A stretch of DNA of 20,195 nucleotides from Acrasis kona (lineage: Eukaryota; Heterolobosea; Eutetramitea; Acrasida; Acrasidae), in contig JAOPGA020001020.1 in assembly GCA_026419775.2 (NCBI GenBank), positions 1 to 20,195 of the forward strand. The letters are read 5' to 3'. Shown here one piece after another: positions 1 through 12,209 of this stretch. Position 1 is the stretch's first letter; each line of letters opens with the position of its first letter. Made by a program: the position numbers and the translations under genes. The notes beneath the pieces are model-generated. The model saw nothing but the letters and a program-made list of their open reading frames with translations. It did not search any database and was not told the DNA's origin.

Positions 1-3000
1 TTATCGGCTCCTACTTTGGATTGCCATTCGCTCGGTAATTGTTCGTGTTCGGGTCTGGCGCTCGCGAACCATTCGTTCCAATCTTGATTCTCGTCTTCGA
101 AGCTTTGTGCAATTCCGTGGAAGTTGGGCAACTTGTCTAATTCATAAATGTTGTCCCATGATTGTTCGGTCAACCATTTACAAGGATTGGGTGTTTGTGT
201 TTCCTTATCGAGAACTTGACCTCCTCGGAGTAAAAATAAATGTTCCTCCATATTAATAGCATTATTCTCCTGTAGAATCTTGACGCACATTTGGAACGAA
301 AATAGTAACTTGTGACGTTCGAATAATCCTTGACATGTTGTTTTGTAAACTTCCATGGTGTGATGTGAATTTAACATTTGGACTCTTTGTGCGATCATAT
401 CCGTTCTGGATGGTTTTTGACTGGTTTCGATGCTCACTTTGAATAATTTGATATAAGTGTCCAAACTGAATTGGTACATTGGATCGATCAATCCCAAATC
501 ACACAACACAAAGTATAAAATACTTGCTCTGGATGCAGCCTTTCTGTAGTTGTTTCTCATGCCATCAATCTTCTTTTCTGTATCTTGACTAGTTGCCAAT
601 TGTTGTTTGATTTCTTCGCTCGTTCTCTTTGATTGAGATAGCGTCATGATCAAGTTTTCATCTTCTAGCAGAGAACTACTGCTGCTGCTCGTCAACAATC
701 TCAAAATCTCATCTTCCAAATCTTGCATCTTTTTCTTTGCATTGGCGACGCTGATGACGATATCGTTCTTTTGTTCTTCCAACTCTGGTCTTTCGGTGGC
801 TACCACGATACCCAATAATTGATCCTCTAATCCTTGTTTTGTAACGCTGAAGTTTACGATGGTCGTCTTTGTGGATATTTCTGGAGCGTAATGAGGATTG
901 GATATTTTGGTAGTCAAGAATAATTTGAATTTTCTATTGTAATCGATTTCCTTGTCGCCAATCTTGATTACTTCTCTGTTACCTCTCTTCATGACTGCTT
1001 GGGATAGGATGGGTTCCAGTAGTGGATCCAATTCCTCGCCAATGTCTTGTATCAAGACGGTCAATCCGAATTTTACTGCATTCTCCAACATTTGTTTGAT
1101 CTTGTTCATGTTTTTGAGTTCGCCTATTTGAATGTTTTGAGCCTTGTATTGTGATTTGATCCATCGATTGGCTTGTGATTGTGGATCGATCATGAGCGGC
1201 CATCTCCTGCCGCGAGTCACCAACACGCCATTCTCCGAAGAGAATACATCATTGGGCAATCCATTCGTATTCCAGACGTGCAAGTCTGTATCCTTTGCTA
1301 AGAATTTAGCAAATGTGAACTTACTACTGATTGGAATTTTGGATTTCTTCACTTTATCTTCCCATGATTTTCTTAATTGTTCTCTGTATTCTCCATTAAA
1401 GGGACCTGCGTAGCTCATGAAAGCAGCTGCCATCAATACGTCACCAACCAAGTGATTCAGATCCTCCTTGTATAGTTTTATGCTACTGGTCCATCGCTCT
1501 CTTTCTCCTTCGAGACCTCCTACCAATTGTTTAGCTCTCGTTAATTTCAATTCGGTCTCTTCTGCTTGTTTCTTGATGGCATCGCGATTGGTGCTGCTCT
1601 CTGTGTAACGATCCGATAAGATTTTGATTTTTTTGGTAATGTCATCTAATTTAGCTTCGGCGTCTTCTAATCCTCTAATGTTTCTTTCTAACGTTTGCGT
1701 GGCTTGTTCGAGACGTTCTTGTTTGGGTTTGACGTCTTTATAGACACCAAAGAACTTATCGATGGCGATTACCCACGAACACATTCCTGCAGCAGCCACT
1801 GATATGGTCTTGACTTCCACTGGATCCAATTTCAAGCTAGTGATTTTCTGTTTAATGTTATTAAGGTACTTGTCGGTAATTTTATCCTTTTCTTTATCGG
1901 CTGTTTCTAATAGAGTGCCCAAGAATTTCTTTGGATTGGACATTAGACCTTTGGCAACATCGTATTGTTCCTTTTGCTTGAGTACCGTCATGACGGCGAT
2001 CAATACATTTTTGACCTTTTCGTTCGGCTTTGCATAATTTTTAATTTCCGAAATGTCGTTTGGATCCAATTTACTTAGTGCAACCGTTGCTTCGTCCAAT
2101 ATGGGTTGAACGGCAGCTAAATCTGCTTCGGCTGATTGTTTAATTTTATTAGCCTTTTCCTTTTCTCTTTGAATGTTTCCTCTCGTCAATTCTACTTCTT
2201 GTTTCTTTCCATCTGCAAGTGCTCTTTCTTGTAAAATGATGGTCATCAAATCTTCGCACTCCTTTTTGCTCTTTGCGACCGTTTTCTTTTGTTGTTCTAA
2301 CGATGTGCTCATGACTGCTACATCTTCACGAGCGCGTAATAGAGTGGTGAGACCGTGTTCTAATTTACTACACATTTCACCAATTTCTAATCTCTTTTCA
2401 GTTAGTAATTTGGTGTAGCCGGTCACTAGTTCCAAATAATTCGTTGGCGTGACGTAATTATAGCGTTTGAGCTCAGCTAACATTTGTTCGGATGCTTCCA
2501 AGACGGAAGTGTGCATCGCTACAAAGATGTCTGCAATTTTACTACGAATGCCACCCTTTGGCGCACCATCCTCTGTTGTTTCTTTGGCATCGACTTGATC
2601 GTCCAAGGTGATGGTCGATAAAAAGCTCTGAGCTACTTCTTTGAGAGCATTAGCTGGCCACGAACGGAACCAATCGATGGTGGTGCAGTTCACTAACGAA
2701 GGGAACATTCTGATGCGATTACGGAATGCATCTCCTACTGGACTCATACACAACACGACGTGCATTCGTTCTCTGACCCTCTCGATAAAGAATTGATAAA
2801 CTTCCTCCTTGATCTCATCATTGTAACCAGCGTCACGTGCATCCTTACGACATCCGTCGTGTATGTTGGTCAATTCTTCTGGTTCGAACATGTTGGGGAC
2901 TTGTCCACTACTCAACATTGAATTAATGTCCTCCAAGAAACTATCATCTACGATTTGAGTATCGCTGAACAAGAACACAACATGTTTTTTTCTAATACCA

Positions 3001-6000
3001 GCTTCCAAGTAGGGCTCTTTGAGAGTATTATGGAACCCAACGAGCGCCTCTTCCTTTGTTTTGTAGTTACTGCTCATTTCGGCTGTAAATACTTTATAGT
3101 CAGCAATGTGAGCCGCTAAGCGAGTTAAGCTTTGACGACCGCTACCACCTACTCCGACCAGCAATGCATTTCCTCTTGATTGCTTAATGATGCGATGAAT
3201 GCGACAAACATGTTCGATGGCATCGTTAAACAATACCAAATTCATGGGTCGCTTCCCTAACGTATTATTGTAATCCTCCAGTTTGATTTGTAATTCCTCC
3301 TTGAGTACTTGCGTGTTGCTCATTTCTGTATAAATGTTTTGTTCGTTGAGTAACGTGCCGAATAGAGTGGGTTGTTTGTTATTGGATTCGAATAAGGTGT
3401 CCCATTTGACTTGGAACGTATCGATGAGTTTCTCGCGAATGCGATCTTGGAACCATTCGCGATCTTGATGGTCATTAATGCGATCGTAGAATATACGATG
3501 ACATTCGTGCACCCATAATCGAATTAATTGTTCCTTGTTATCGATGCTTTCATCCGCTTCAATCATTCCTTGGAATACCTTACTCAAATCTCTCATGTTG
3601 AATATGTAATGGCTCTTGCTGGGCGTAGGTAACAAATGAGTTGTGATTTGACGATAAGTCTCTATGCAAGCTTGTGTGATGGTATCTCCCAATGCCTTCA
3701 CTTCTTCCATGGTGTCCAATCGATTCTTTAATAAACTACCGTAGATTCTCTTGATTTGAATGTCGCTTGGGAACGGAATATTAATCACGTTGAATCGTGA
3801 TTGGAGTCGTTGAGAAATACTCGTTCTTCCACCACCAGGAGGTCCCATTCCACACACCAATTGCATCTTTTTAACATTCTTCTTCACTTGTTTACTACGA
3901 TCGAACCAGAATCCATAATCAATCCATTGTCGAAGTAATTCCAATGGGGGTTGACTTCCAAAGATGTCCTTTTGTGGCATGTTGAAATCATCCATGAAAA
4001 TGATTAGTTGTTTACCAGCGAATGGGAAATAACTATCGAATGATTTCTTTTCCACCTTTGATTCCAAAATTTCTTGTAGTTTGTGACTACTTGTTCTCGC
4101 TGAGAAATTAGTGGTGGATGTGGTGTAGAGAGCGTCGTCGAATTGAGAAAGGACGTGATTGATGGTAGCTGTTTTTCCAGTACCAATGTTACCAACGACC
4201 AATACATTCTTTTTGGCCTTCATTAGACAAGAAATGATGAACGAATTTCTAACCGTGTCTACGGTTGGTACCAATATTTTATAGAATGGAGTATTGGGGT
4301 TTGGTTTCCATGATTGATTGACCTTATCGTCCCATGGCTTCCACAAATTAGTTTTTGTGTCAATAAAGTATTCATAAACTGTTCCTTTGCTAGGGAACTG
4401 TGGATCGAATTCTCTGAATAACATATCCATCTTGTTCCTTCCTTCTTCTTCTACTACTGCTCCCACGCTCCATATTAAACAAAATACAAAGAATTTTTGT
4501 ACCATGTCTAGATAGATATCAGCGTCTTTAGGATCCAATCCATTCTCTACGGTTGCGATCGAATCGAATAGATTACAGAGCGACTGTACGGCGTTGACGT
4601 CGCTGGTGGGAATAATCTCGCCTGCTTTTTGTCTTGCACGTAATGCCTTTTGAACGAATCGATTCGATAACGAACGCAATAATTCTACAACAGCATCTGG
4701 TTTGGCGCTCTTGATTCTCTCTTCGTACCCTCTGCGACTCTGTAACCATGAGTCCATGAAGGGTTGCCATCCCAAATCCTTATCGTTGAAGAAAACCATA
4801 CCGCAACGACTCACCGTAGCAGGAGATGCCACGTTCAAATCTTGAACTTCGAATAATAAGGATACTTGTTCGGTCAGCGAGATACGATCTCCACTAATGA
4901 GCGTTAATACCTTATTATCGTCCAATACAGTGTTCATGCTTTCGATCCATAAAGTATCGACTGGTCCATCGAATACAATCCATTTCTGATCCATTTTGGT
5001 ATCGGTACAGGCCTCTTTCATGATGGCACTGAATATACCGTTGGACCAGGTCATGTCCGCTTTGTAATTACCGTATAATTCATCGCCAGTAATTGCTTTT
5101 GGATTAATGATGTAATCATGAACGGGATAGTACCCAGGTACTTTATCCGCGTGTAATTTGGTAATTGCTCTTTGTAATGTCTTCCAAGCAGTGGTCTTTC
5201 CACTTCCTGATTGACCAACCACCATCACACCATGTCTGGTCAATTTTGTTTCGTACAACTGAATGGCCTTTGAAACAACGTATTGGTTGTTTTGTAAACC
5301 ATGATTCTTTAGTTCCGATTCAATGGCTTGTTGTAAATTACCCAAATTCTTTTCTGGTTGATCTACGCCAGGGAACAAATCACCCATGATCGCATTGAAT
5401 AGTGGAATGTCATCAGTGACGAATTTTGGAAAGTTCATATCCTTACACGAAGTCAACAACAATAATTCTTCGTTTGCATCGGGTTGAGTTCTCTTGTGAG
5501 CACCTGCAGCTGTCAATACGGCAGTAATGTTTCTCAAACCAAAATCGTAGTGACGTTGTTGAGATAATTGTTGAGACATTAATTCATACATGGTCACTAT
5601 TTTACGAGATAAGTCCTTTGCCTTTTCGAAACCCAATGAATATAATTTGATTTCGCAAATGAGAGCAGAGTCGGGTACCATCATACTAATGGGACGCAAC
5701 AATGCTTTCAAATTATCTGGTAACTCGCTACGACCAGCATATCCTGGATTCATGGTCACGAATATACCCAACGTTCTATTCAAACTAATTTCTTGTCCCT
5801 CAAAGACGAAACTGGTGGATTGAGCCTTGACTGCATTTAAAATTTGTGAAATTTGTTGAGCGACTACCGATAGCACGCTCAATTCAATTCTGTTGAATTC
5901 ATCAAAGCAACTCCAAGCACCCGTTTGGACCAATCCAGAGAATAATCTACCGAGTGATTTATAATCTAATCCATCGCTACAATTAAACACGATTACATAT

Positions 6001-9000
6001 TTTGCAATATTCTTTCCCAAATCCTTTACGGTTTCAGTTTTACCAGTACCAGCTGGTCCTTGGGGATTACCTCCCCTACATAATTGAATAGCGGTGGTTA
6101 GGGTCATGTAACAGCGTTCGGTAAGTGGAGTGATGACCAATCTACCTCCATTTCCGATATATTCGTAATCGTATTCAATTTCTGCGCTAGTTTGTTTCAC
6201 TACGCAAGTATCTCGTTCTTCGTTCCATACGAAAATTAATTGTTTTTTCCAATCAAAGCTTTGTTCGCTGCTCACTTTTGCTTTGATTAATTTATCGATC
6301 ACTTCTCTGGCGTGGACTTCCATGGTGATGAGCGCGATTAGTTTCTTGCGGTTCAAGCCAGTCAATTCTCCACGTACCATGGTGCTATAGTTCTTTAGGT
6401 AATTCGACCACTCTTTTTTACGCTTCTTTAGTTCCTTGATGACTCGTAAATCATTTGCTGATTTGGCGTCGATGGCAGTACCTGGTGGATTGTTGCTGTT
6501 GTTGGCGGTGGCATTGTTTGGCACTGGTAATGCTTTATCTTTTGTTTGCTTGCGAGCATTTTCCTTTTCGGAGGGATTAAGTACCTCTTGTATTCTTCTG
6601 GTCCAGTATAATTGACTAGCTGTGATCAACATTTGACCCTGCCACTCTTTAATCCAACCATCTCTAGTAGAAGTCTCCTTGATGCTCATGTTTTTGAGTG
6701 CAGCGAAGCACTTGCTCACATTTCTCTTCACGCTGGAGCGCATGGCCGTTTCGATCATCATTAACCACTTTTCTACTGGTCCTTCTAAATGAACTGGATG
6801 ATTAAAATCAACGCTCTCTCCATCCTTTCCAATCATGGCATGAGCAAAGTAACCAGATTGTCTTGCATCGTTACTTTGTTCGATACGCAATCGATGAATG
6901 CCCTCGAAACAATTCTCCAAGTGTCTCTGAACGGCATTCGGATCCTTTGCTTGTCCCAAAATTTCCAACAAGTCAGCGTCTGATAAAAAGTAGAATCGAG
7001 GGAATAATTGCCTCTTGATTTCCAAATAATCATTCAAGTGCTTTTGTATATCTTCTAGTTTCGCATGCATGTCGTTCAAAAGGCTCAATAAACCTTCCTT
7101 ATGAGTAGCTCTCCATGCATTTCTATTCTCCGATATATTCTTCATCATGGCCTTCCATTTGGTATTGACCATTTTAAAAACACCAGTTTCATTAGGTAAT
7201 TGTTTCTGAATGTCTTCCACTTCAAAGATATTTAGTAAATAAGACCATTCCTTTTGTACTTGCATGATCATTTCGACGGTTTCGCTTATTCTCGATAAGA
7301 TCTTTTCCCAATTGGTGACCTCTATTTGGAAACTACCAATGAATGGTGATACTTTCATGGCACCTAACGTAGCCATATTATCTTCGAGCGTCACGAAGAT
7401 TTCTTCGGTGGAGTTCAATCGGTGATACTGTGTTTTGTACTCGACGATATCCAATTCCATTTCGTTCCATTTGGCACTTATTTTATTGATATCCTTCTCA
7501 ATGTTCAACTCTTGTGTGGCCGAATTTGATAAATTAGAAATGTCTTCTGCATAATTTTCGAATCCAAGAGAAAAGATCTTTTCCAAATTGAACGTATCGG
7601 ATTTGTAATCAATCTTGGAATGTACCAATTCAGACACGTCGCTCCAATGTCTTGCTCTCAATGATTCGTTTTTCAAATCTTGAATCAGCGGCAACACTCG
7701 TTTGAATTGTTCCAATTTTTCTTTCAAGTTGTTCCATACGGGCCACTCGCGTGCATCTCTTCCCATGTTTTGATTCTTTTTGAGAATCTCGATGGCCTGT
7801 GCTTCCATTCCAGCAACGTCCAGGCTAACAAAACTACCATTCTTCCACGAATTCCACTTTTCTTCCCAATCGCTCTTTAGGTCCCATAATTTACCAAGTG
7901 TATCTAGGTCCTTTGCTACTTCATTAATTTCTTTATAAGGTGGTGCATCCATTTCGAAAATTCTCATTCCTGATCTTAATTTGGTCTCGTCGGCTCTACG
8001 GGAGGTAATCTTGTTGGTGTAATCCAAAATGATTGCTCTGGCTTGTTTGACAGTCAAATCGGCACTGAATGGACCCTTGGTCATGAAATCCTTTTTCAAT
8101 TGTTCGATCGATTTCACAAATGATTCGATGGATAATTTCAATTTGTGTTTAAATGTGTTCCTTTCCTCTTCCAAACTCTTTTTGGCGGCATTAATTGCCG
8201 CTTCAAATTCGTCTCCAGATTCGTTCAAATTTTGTAGTCGAATGTTTTCTTCCTCCTTTACGTTTCTTTCGTATTGTTCCAACAAGTTGTACATTTCCAT
8301 CACGATGCCAAAATTAATTTTCTTTTTGGGATACTCCACTTGTAATTTCTTAACCAACTCGATTTTATATTCCAACTTATCGAGTGACTGTGGTTCTTCT
8401 TGTAATGGTTTTATATTCTTTTCGAATAGTTCGTATAAGCCAGATAAGTGTTTTTGAGCTTTGCTATGTAATAAATCCAAAAAGGAGTTTTGCCACGAAT
8501 TACATTCCATGACGAGCGTGTGTTTGAGAGGGGCACTATCTAATTGTAAGTAACCAATGACGGCACTTGGTTCTTCGTTTTGAATGCTCACTTGGAAATC
8601 ACGATACTTGATGATTTCTTGACTGAACGAAACGACGGGTCGATCGTCACGATGAGCGAAACGACGAAGGAATTGCTCCTTGTTTTGGTTCCATACCGTT
8701 TTGTATTTTTCTTCCCATAACTTGATGTACTCTTCTACTCCGGTTCTAACTTGTTCCATGCCTGCCATGACGTCGACGATTAATTGTCGTATTTCTTTAT
8801 CTTCGTCAATGTTACCTACGTGGTAGTTGTTGGTGACTGCAATTTCTTCGATGAGTTGTTCTTCGGTGTTCTCTTGTGATGGATCGGGTGAGTTGGGTGA
8901 CTCGTTGTTGATGGCTTCGTTATTTCCTGCCAATTCCAAATCACGCTCGAAAACAGCTTTGAGCGTTGCTTCTAATTTGGGAACTACGGAAATGACTTTG

Positions 9001-11983
9001 ACTAGTTGACCAGTGATGCCCGTCACGACTACGGTGTCGATGAGTTGATCGACCGATGGTTGTAAAGCGGGTCTTCTGTTGAGTAGATCCGTTCCTTCCA
9101 TGGTGACGTTGACAAGGAACAATGGAGACGCGTTTCTCTCTTGTGAGTTCTTTTCGCTCTCTCCATTAATGGCATACGATAGTTTTTGTAAGCTCTTCTT
9201 TACGGTTTGACGTAAACTCAAATCTACGTTACTTTCCACCTTTTGAACAAAGCTCCACCACTCTCGTTGAATGTCGTGATCGTCCTTGTTGAAGTACTCA
9301 TATAATTGCTTCATCATGCTCACGATGTTAGCATTAGCCCTGAATAATTCCTTACGAGCATGTTCGCGATGCTCCTCTTGTTCCCTTTCGAATGCATTTC
9401 CTAACCCACTATATATTTTTTTATTTTCAATTTTAATGAGTAGAGTATCGGCGATGGTATTGCAGCACTGATAAATGGCAGTTACTTTGGTCTTAAAGTC
9501 GTCCACTATGGTGCGAACCTCTCCACATGCTTTTCTGCACTCTGTTAAAAAGTAATCAAGACCACCTTTACTGGACCATAAATAAGTGGACAGACCAGGT
9601 TGAATCTTTCTATCCAAATCATACAAGATTTGCTTGAATAGACGTTTTTCTGTTTGTAAGCTGTTTGTGATTTCGTTGTATTCTCTCATGACCATGCTCA
9701 CATTCTCTCTGTAAATTCTCAATTTGTCCTCATTTTGTGAAATTTCAATTACGCTCATGGGAATGTCATAATTGGTTAATTTCTGCCAATATCGTTTTTC
9801 TTCAAAAACAATCAATAATTTACTGTCGAAATTGGTTTGTAACATTCCGAATAATTTACTATCGGAATTGACTTGTTGTTGACCATTATCGACCTTATCA
9901 ACAGTCAACAAGTGAATGTTGAGACTTGCAGATAAGTGACTATCGATCTGTCCCACCCACTCTTCATAAATCTTACCAATATATTTTTCGATATTGCTGC
10001 TGACTTGATCAAATTTGACTTTTAGGTCGTTATGGTCCTTTGTGGTTGGTAAAAAGTAAGCTTCGTCTATTAGCGCCTTATCCTTTTTAATCTTCTCTAG
10101 CATGTTATGTGCCCAGATGGCACTACCTGCATATTTTGGATGGAAGGGCTCTATGGGTGGACTTCTCCTGTTGTTTTCGAATTGATTTTGAATGCTTTCC
10201 AAACTGGCCATGAACATTTGACAAACTTCGCTCGTTTTTGCTTCCACGCTTCTCTTGATGTTATCGCGTTTTGCTAACGTTGAGAAGGCCTCCAATAACT
10301 CGATTCCATTCTCGACGTCCGTGACCGTTTCGAACGCTGACGAAATGACATTTTGCATGCGTGATTCCAAATCTCTGATTCCATTTTTGAACTTTTTAAA
10401 GTCATCGTGCCAATTGGTGGACTTGACGTCTAGAATGGGGTACTTCAAGTTGCTCAGATCGATAATGAGTTTTTGAAACTTGGCTCTAATTTCCAACAAA
10501 TTCTTCATCGTTTCGGGCCCTTTTGTTCCTCCGAACGATGGTAATCCATTCTTGTTGCTGTATTCGCTGTCTTCGCTACCGGCTCTGGATCCGAATTGAG
10601 TTTGGGCTTCGCATACTTCGAGCAATTCGTTACATCTCTGTACGAATGCATCAATCTCTGCAAACACGCTGCTCTTATCGTAGTCTATGGATCCGTTCTG
10701 CTTTGTACAAATTTCTTTCCATGCTTCTCCGGAATGGATGCTTTCTTCTAGAGATCGCATGCTCTGAAATACGTTGCCCTTGAAAATTTCGTCTAATGAG
10801 ATCTTTTGACAACACCTGTAAATGATTTCATTGCTGACTTTTCTTAAAAGTCCGGTGACCCTTTCCGCACTATTGTATGACGTAGAGTGCTCTACAATGA
10901 GCGAAACGAGACAAAGTATCTCGGGTATGATGGCCGGAATGTCTTTTGGTTCGCTCTTTGCCAACCTCTCGCAGGGCTCTCTTAATGTTGATAAGTATTT
11001 TAAATTATCCATGGCCTCGTCAGATCCCTTTTGAATGTCTTCTGATAACTTTAAAAAAGTAGAAAGGTAGGAGCTCTGGCTGAGTACTTTAACAATCAGT
11101 TGAACGTCATCGCGTTGAATTTGTTTCTTGATGTTATTTAAATCTTGAGCTCTTGATGCCCAGTATTCAATTTCTGATAAAGGCCTAGCATTTTCAATGT
11201 GCTCTACCGAATCTTTACCAGAAACGACCTCTTTAATTTGACTCGTCCAATGCATGAGAGAGGCTTAATCAATTAATTAATCTCGTTGCTAATTGTTACT
11301 TACATTCGAGTCTCTGTACAAGATCCTTCTGCTTTTGTGCTTCTGAAACACTAGTAATATTTTCTTGTGGTACATATAGCACAGTGGAACCTTTTATTCT
11401 AAAGGTGGTTTCTGTGAGGGATGCTAGAAACTTGTGGAGGTGGGACAGAAACTCTTTTTGTAAACCTAAATGGTTGAGTTGGTGGATAATTATGTTTTTT
11501 CTTACTGTCGGGCCATTGAGATTTTTTCGAAAGAAGCTCTGGTGCGAAGTCATTCTTCATCATCTTTAAAAGAGATTCTAAAGGAGACCCAGTAATTATT
11601 CCAAATGAAACTGTCTCTTTCACTGTATTGATTGTAACTTCCTTCCCGCTTTCTTTTATCATGTATAGTACCACTCCATTATCGCTAAGCATTGGCTTCA
11701 AACTCATATGTAACTTGACTGAGCTAATATTCTTTGGATCCCCTTCATACCACACGAACAACAATGGAGCATTCTCCCTTATAAGAAAAGAGCTTGTAAC
11801 ATTTTTGTTCTTTTGGGTCCATATTTTGTAGAACTCCTCGTATTTTGAAATGTCGTTGCTTTTAACATTCTCGTCCCTCAACAAAAGCTTCTCCAATATT
11901 TTGTTTTTAACCCAGTCTATTAAGATAGGCTCTACTACATTCCCCTCTAAATCAGAACTATCGTCTCCTGAGTTCTTGTTCAT
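1..11983 (-). CDS. Axonemal dynein heavy chain, 5' 3,967 codons; 3' end beyond window
   Basis: This is the motor subunit of a flagellar dynein arm, which hydrolyses ATP to slide axonemal doublets. Exons are 11983-11506, 11465-11304 and 11263 to the left edge. The N-terminal tail carries the DHC_N1 signatures WPDS, LHKFLASLTE and MHWTSQIKEV across both splice junctions. The linker follows, then AAA1 with GPAGTGKTET (from residue ~1949) and CFDEFNR (~1999). AAA2 has GQSGSGKT (~2230), AAA3 GNIGTGKT (~2571) with Walker B MDDFNMP, and AAA4 GVGGSGRQSL (~2917). Next come stalk coiled coil 1, a microtubule-binding region ending near CSWV (about positions 2060-1690), coiled coil 2, and AAA5 (~3612, IGEELDP). 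The window ends after QLPSEWQ, before AAA6, so about 500-700 residues are missing. The AAA2 stretch PVDTLWIESMNTVLDDNK is axonemal rather than cytoplasmic in style. RGGNPQGPAGTGKTETVKDLG and QTGAW recall the I1 inner-arm alpha (DNAH2-like) class, but from memory only. The start ATG is the first in an open frame and is unverified. Confidence 0.96.
11264..11303 (-). other. Dynein intron 2, 40 nt, GTAAGT...ATTAAG
   Basis: The upstream exon would stop three codons after VQRLE if read through. Removing 40 nt joins VQRLES to SLMHWTSQIKEV, as expected for the dynein tail. A consensus GTAAGT donor is present. No further intron is needed: the frame at 11255, at the AAA1-AAA4 P-loops and at position 5 is the same. 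Confidence 0.92.
11466..11505 (-). other. Dynein intron 1, 40 nt, GTAAGA...TTTAG
   Basis: Without splicing, the frame leaves the dynein similarity straight after WPDS and reads KKKHNYPP. Removing these 40 nt restores WPDSLQKEFLSHLHKF, a conserved stretch of the dynein tail. The intron splits the Ser codon (A|GT). Confidence 0.92.
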
Positions 11984-12209
11984 GAGATCTTTAAATGTAT
12001 TGTAAGTTCTGAAGAAATAATGGCGGGATTTTAATTTGAAGTTGGTTCAATTGATTGAACAAGACAAAACTTTGGTTGTCTGGAATAAAACGACATAATG
12101 GTTATGCGCCAAGTAGTCCTTCTAAAGCTCATATATTGTCGACCACCACAGACAAAAATGATGCAATTCGTTGTAATTGTTTTGAAAAAGAAAGTTCCGT
12201 GACATTTCT
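11984..12209. promoter_or_regulatory. Divergent intergenic region between dynein and LOTUS-nucleotidyltransferase A
   Basis: Only 226 bp separate the two divergent start codons, so both promoters and both 5' leaders must lie here, unless gene A has an upstream exon. GGCGGGA near 12022 resembles the core of an E2F/DP site. That is suggestive only, since a short motif arises often by chance. No clear TATA box is visible. Confidence 0.5.
12185..12209 (+). other. Conserved leader just upstream of the start of paralogue A
   Basis: AAAGAAAGTT, CCGTGAC and TTTCTATGG match the segment just upstream of paralogue B (14870-14896), apart from a 3-nt gap and a few substitutions. Read in the downstream frame they give KRK-F-RDIS-M here and KRK-LT-RDVS-M in B. 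An in-frame TGA lies directly upstream here. Conservation with a codon-sized gap could mean this is coding and joined to an unseen 5' exon by an intron ending in AAAAG (12190). Confidence 0.45.

Noticed and set aside
666-700. Poly-Ser run in the dynein (near LLTSSSSSSLLEDE) as an aberrant expansion
   Set aside because: Dyneins normally have a short Ser-rich LLSSS...LEDE segment here, so the run is close to ordinary.
8029-8457. 142-codon plus-strand open frame, plus other frames at 1144-1413, 1762-2037 and 10523-10783
   Set aside because: All are antisense to the dynein coding sequence, Phe/Ser/Cys-rich as expected from complementing Lys/Glu coiled coils, and match no family.
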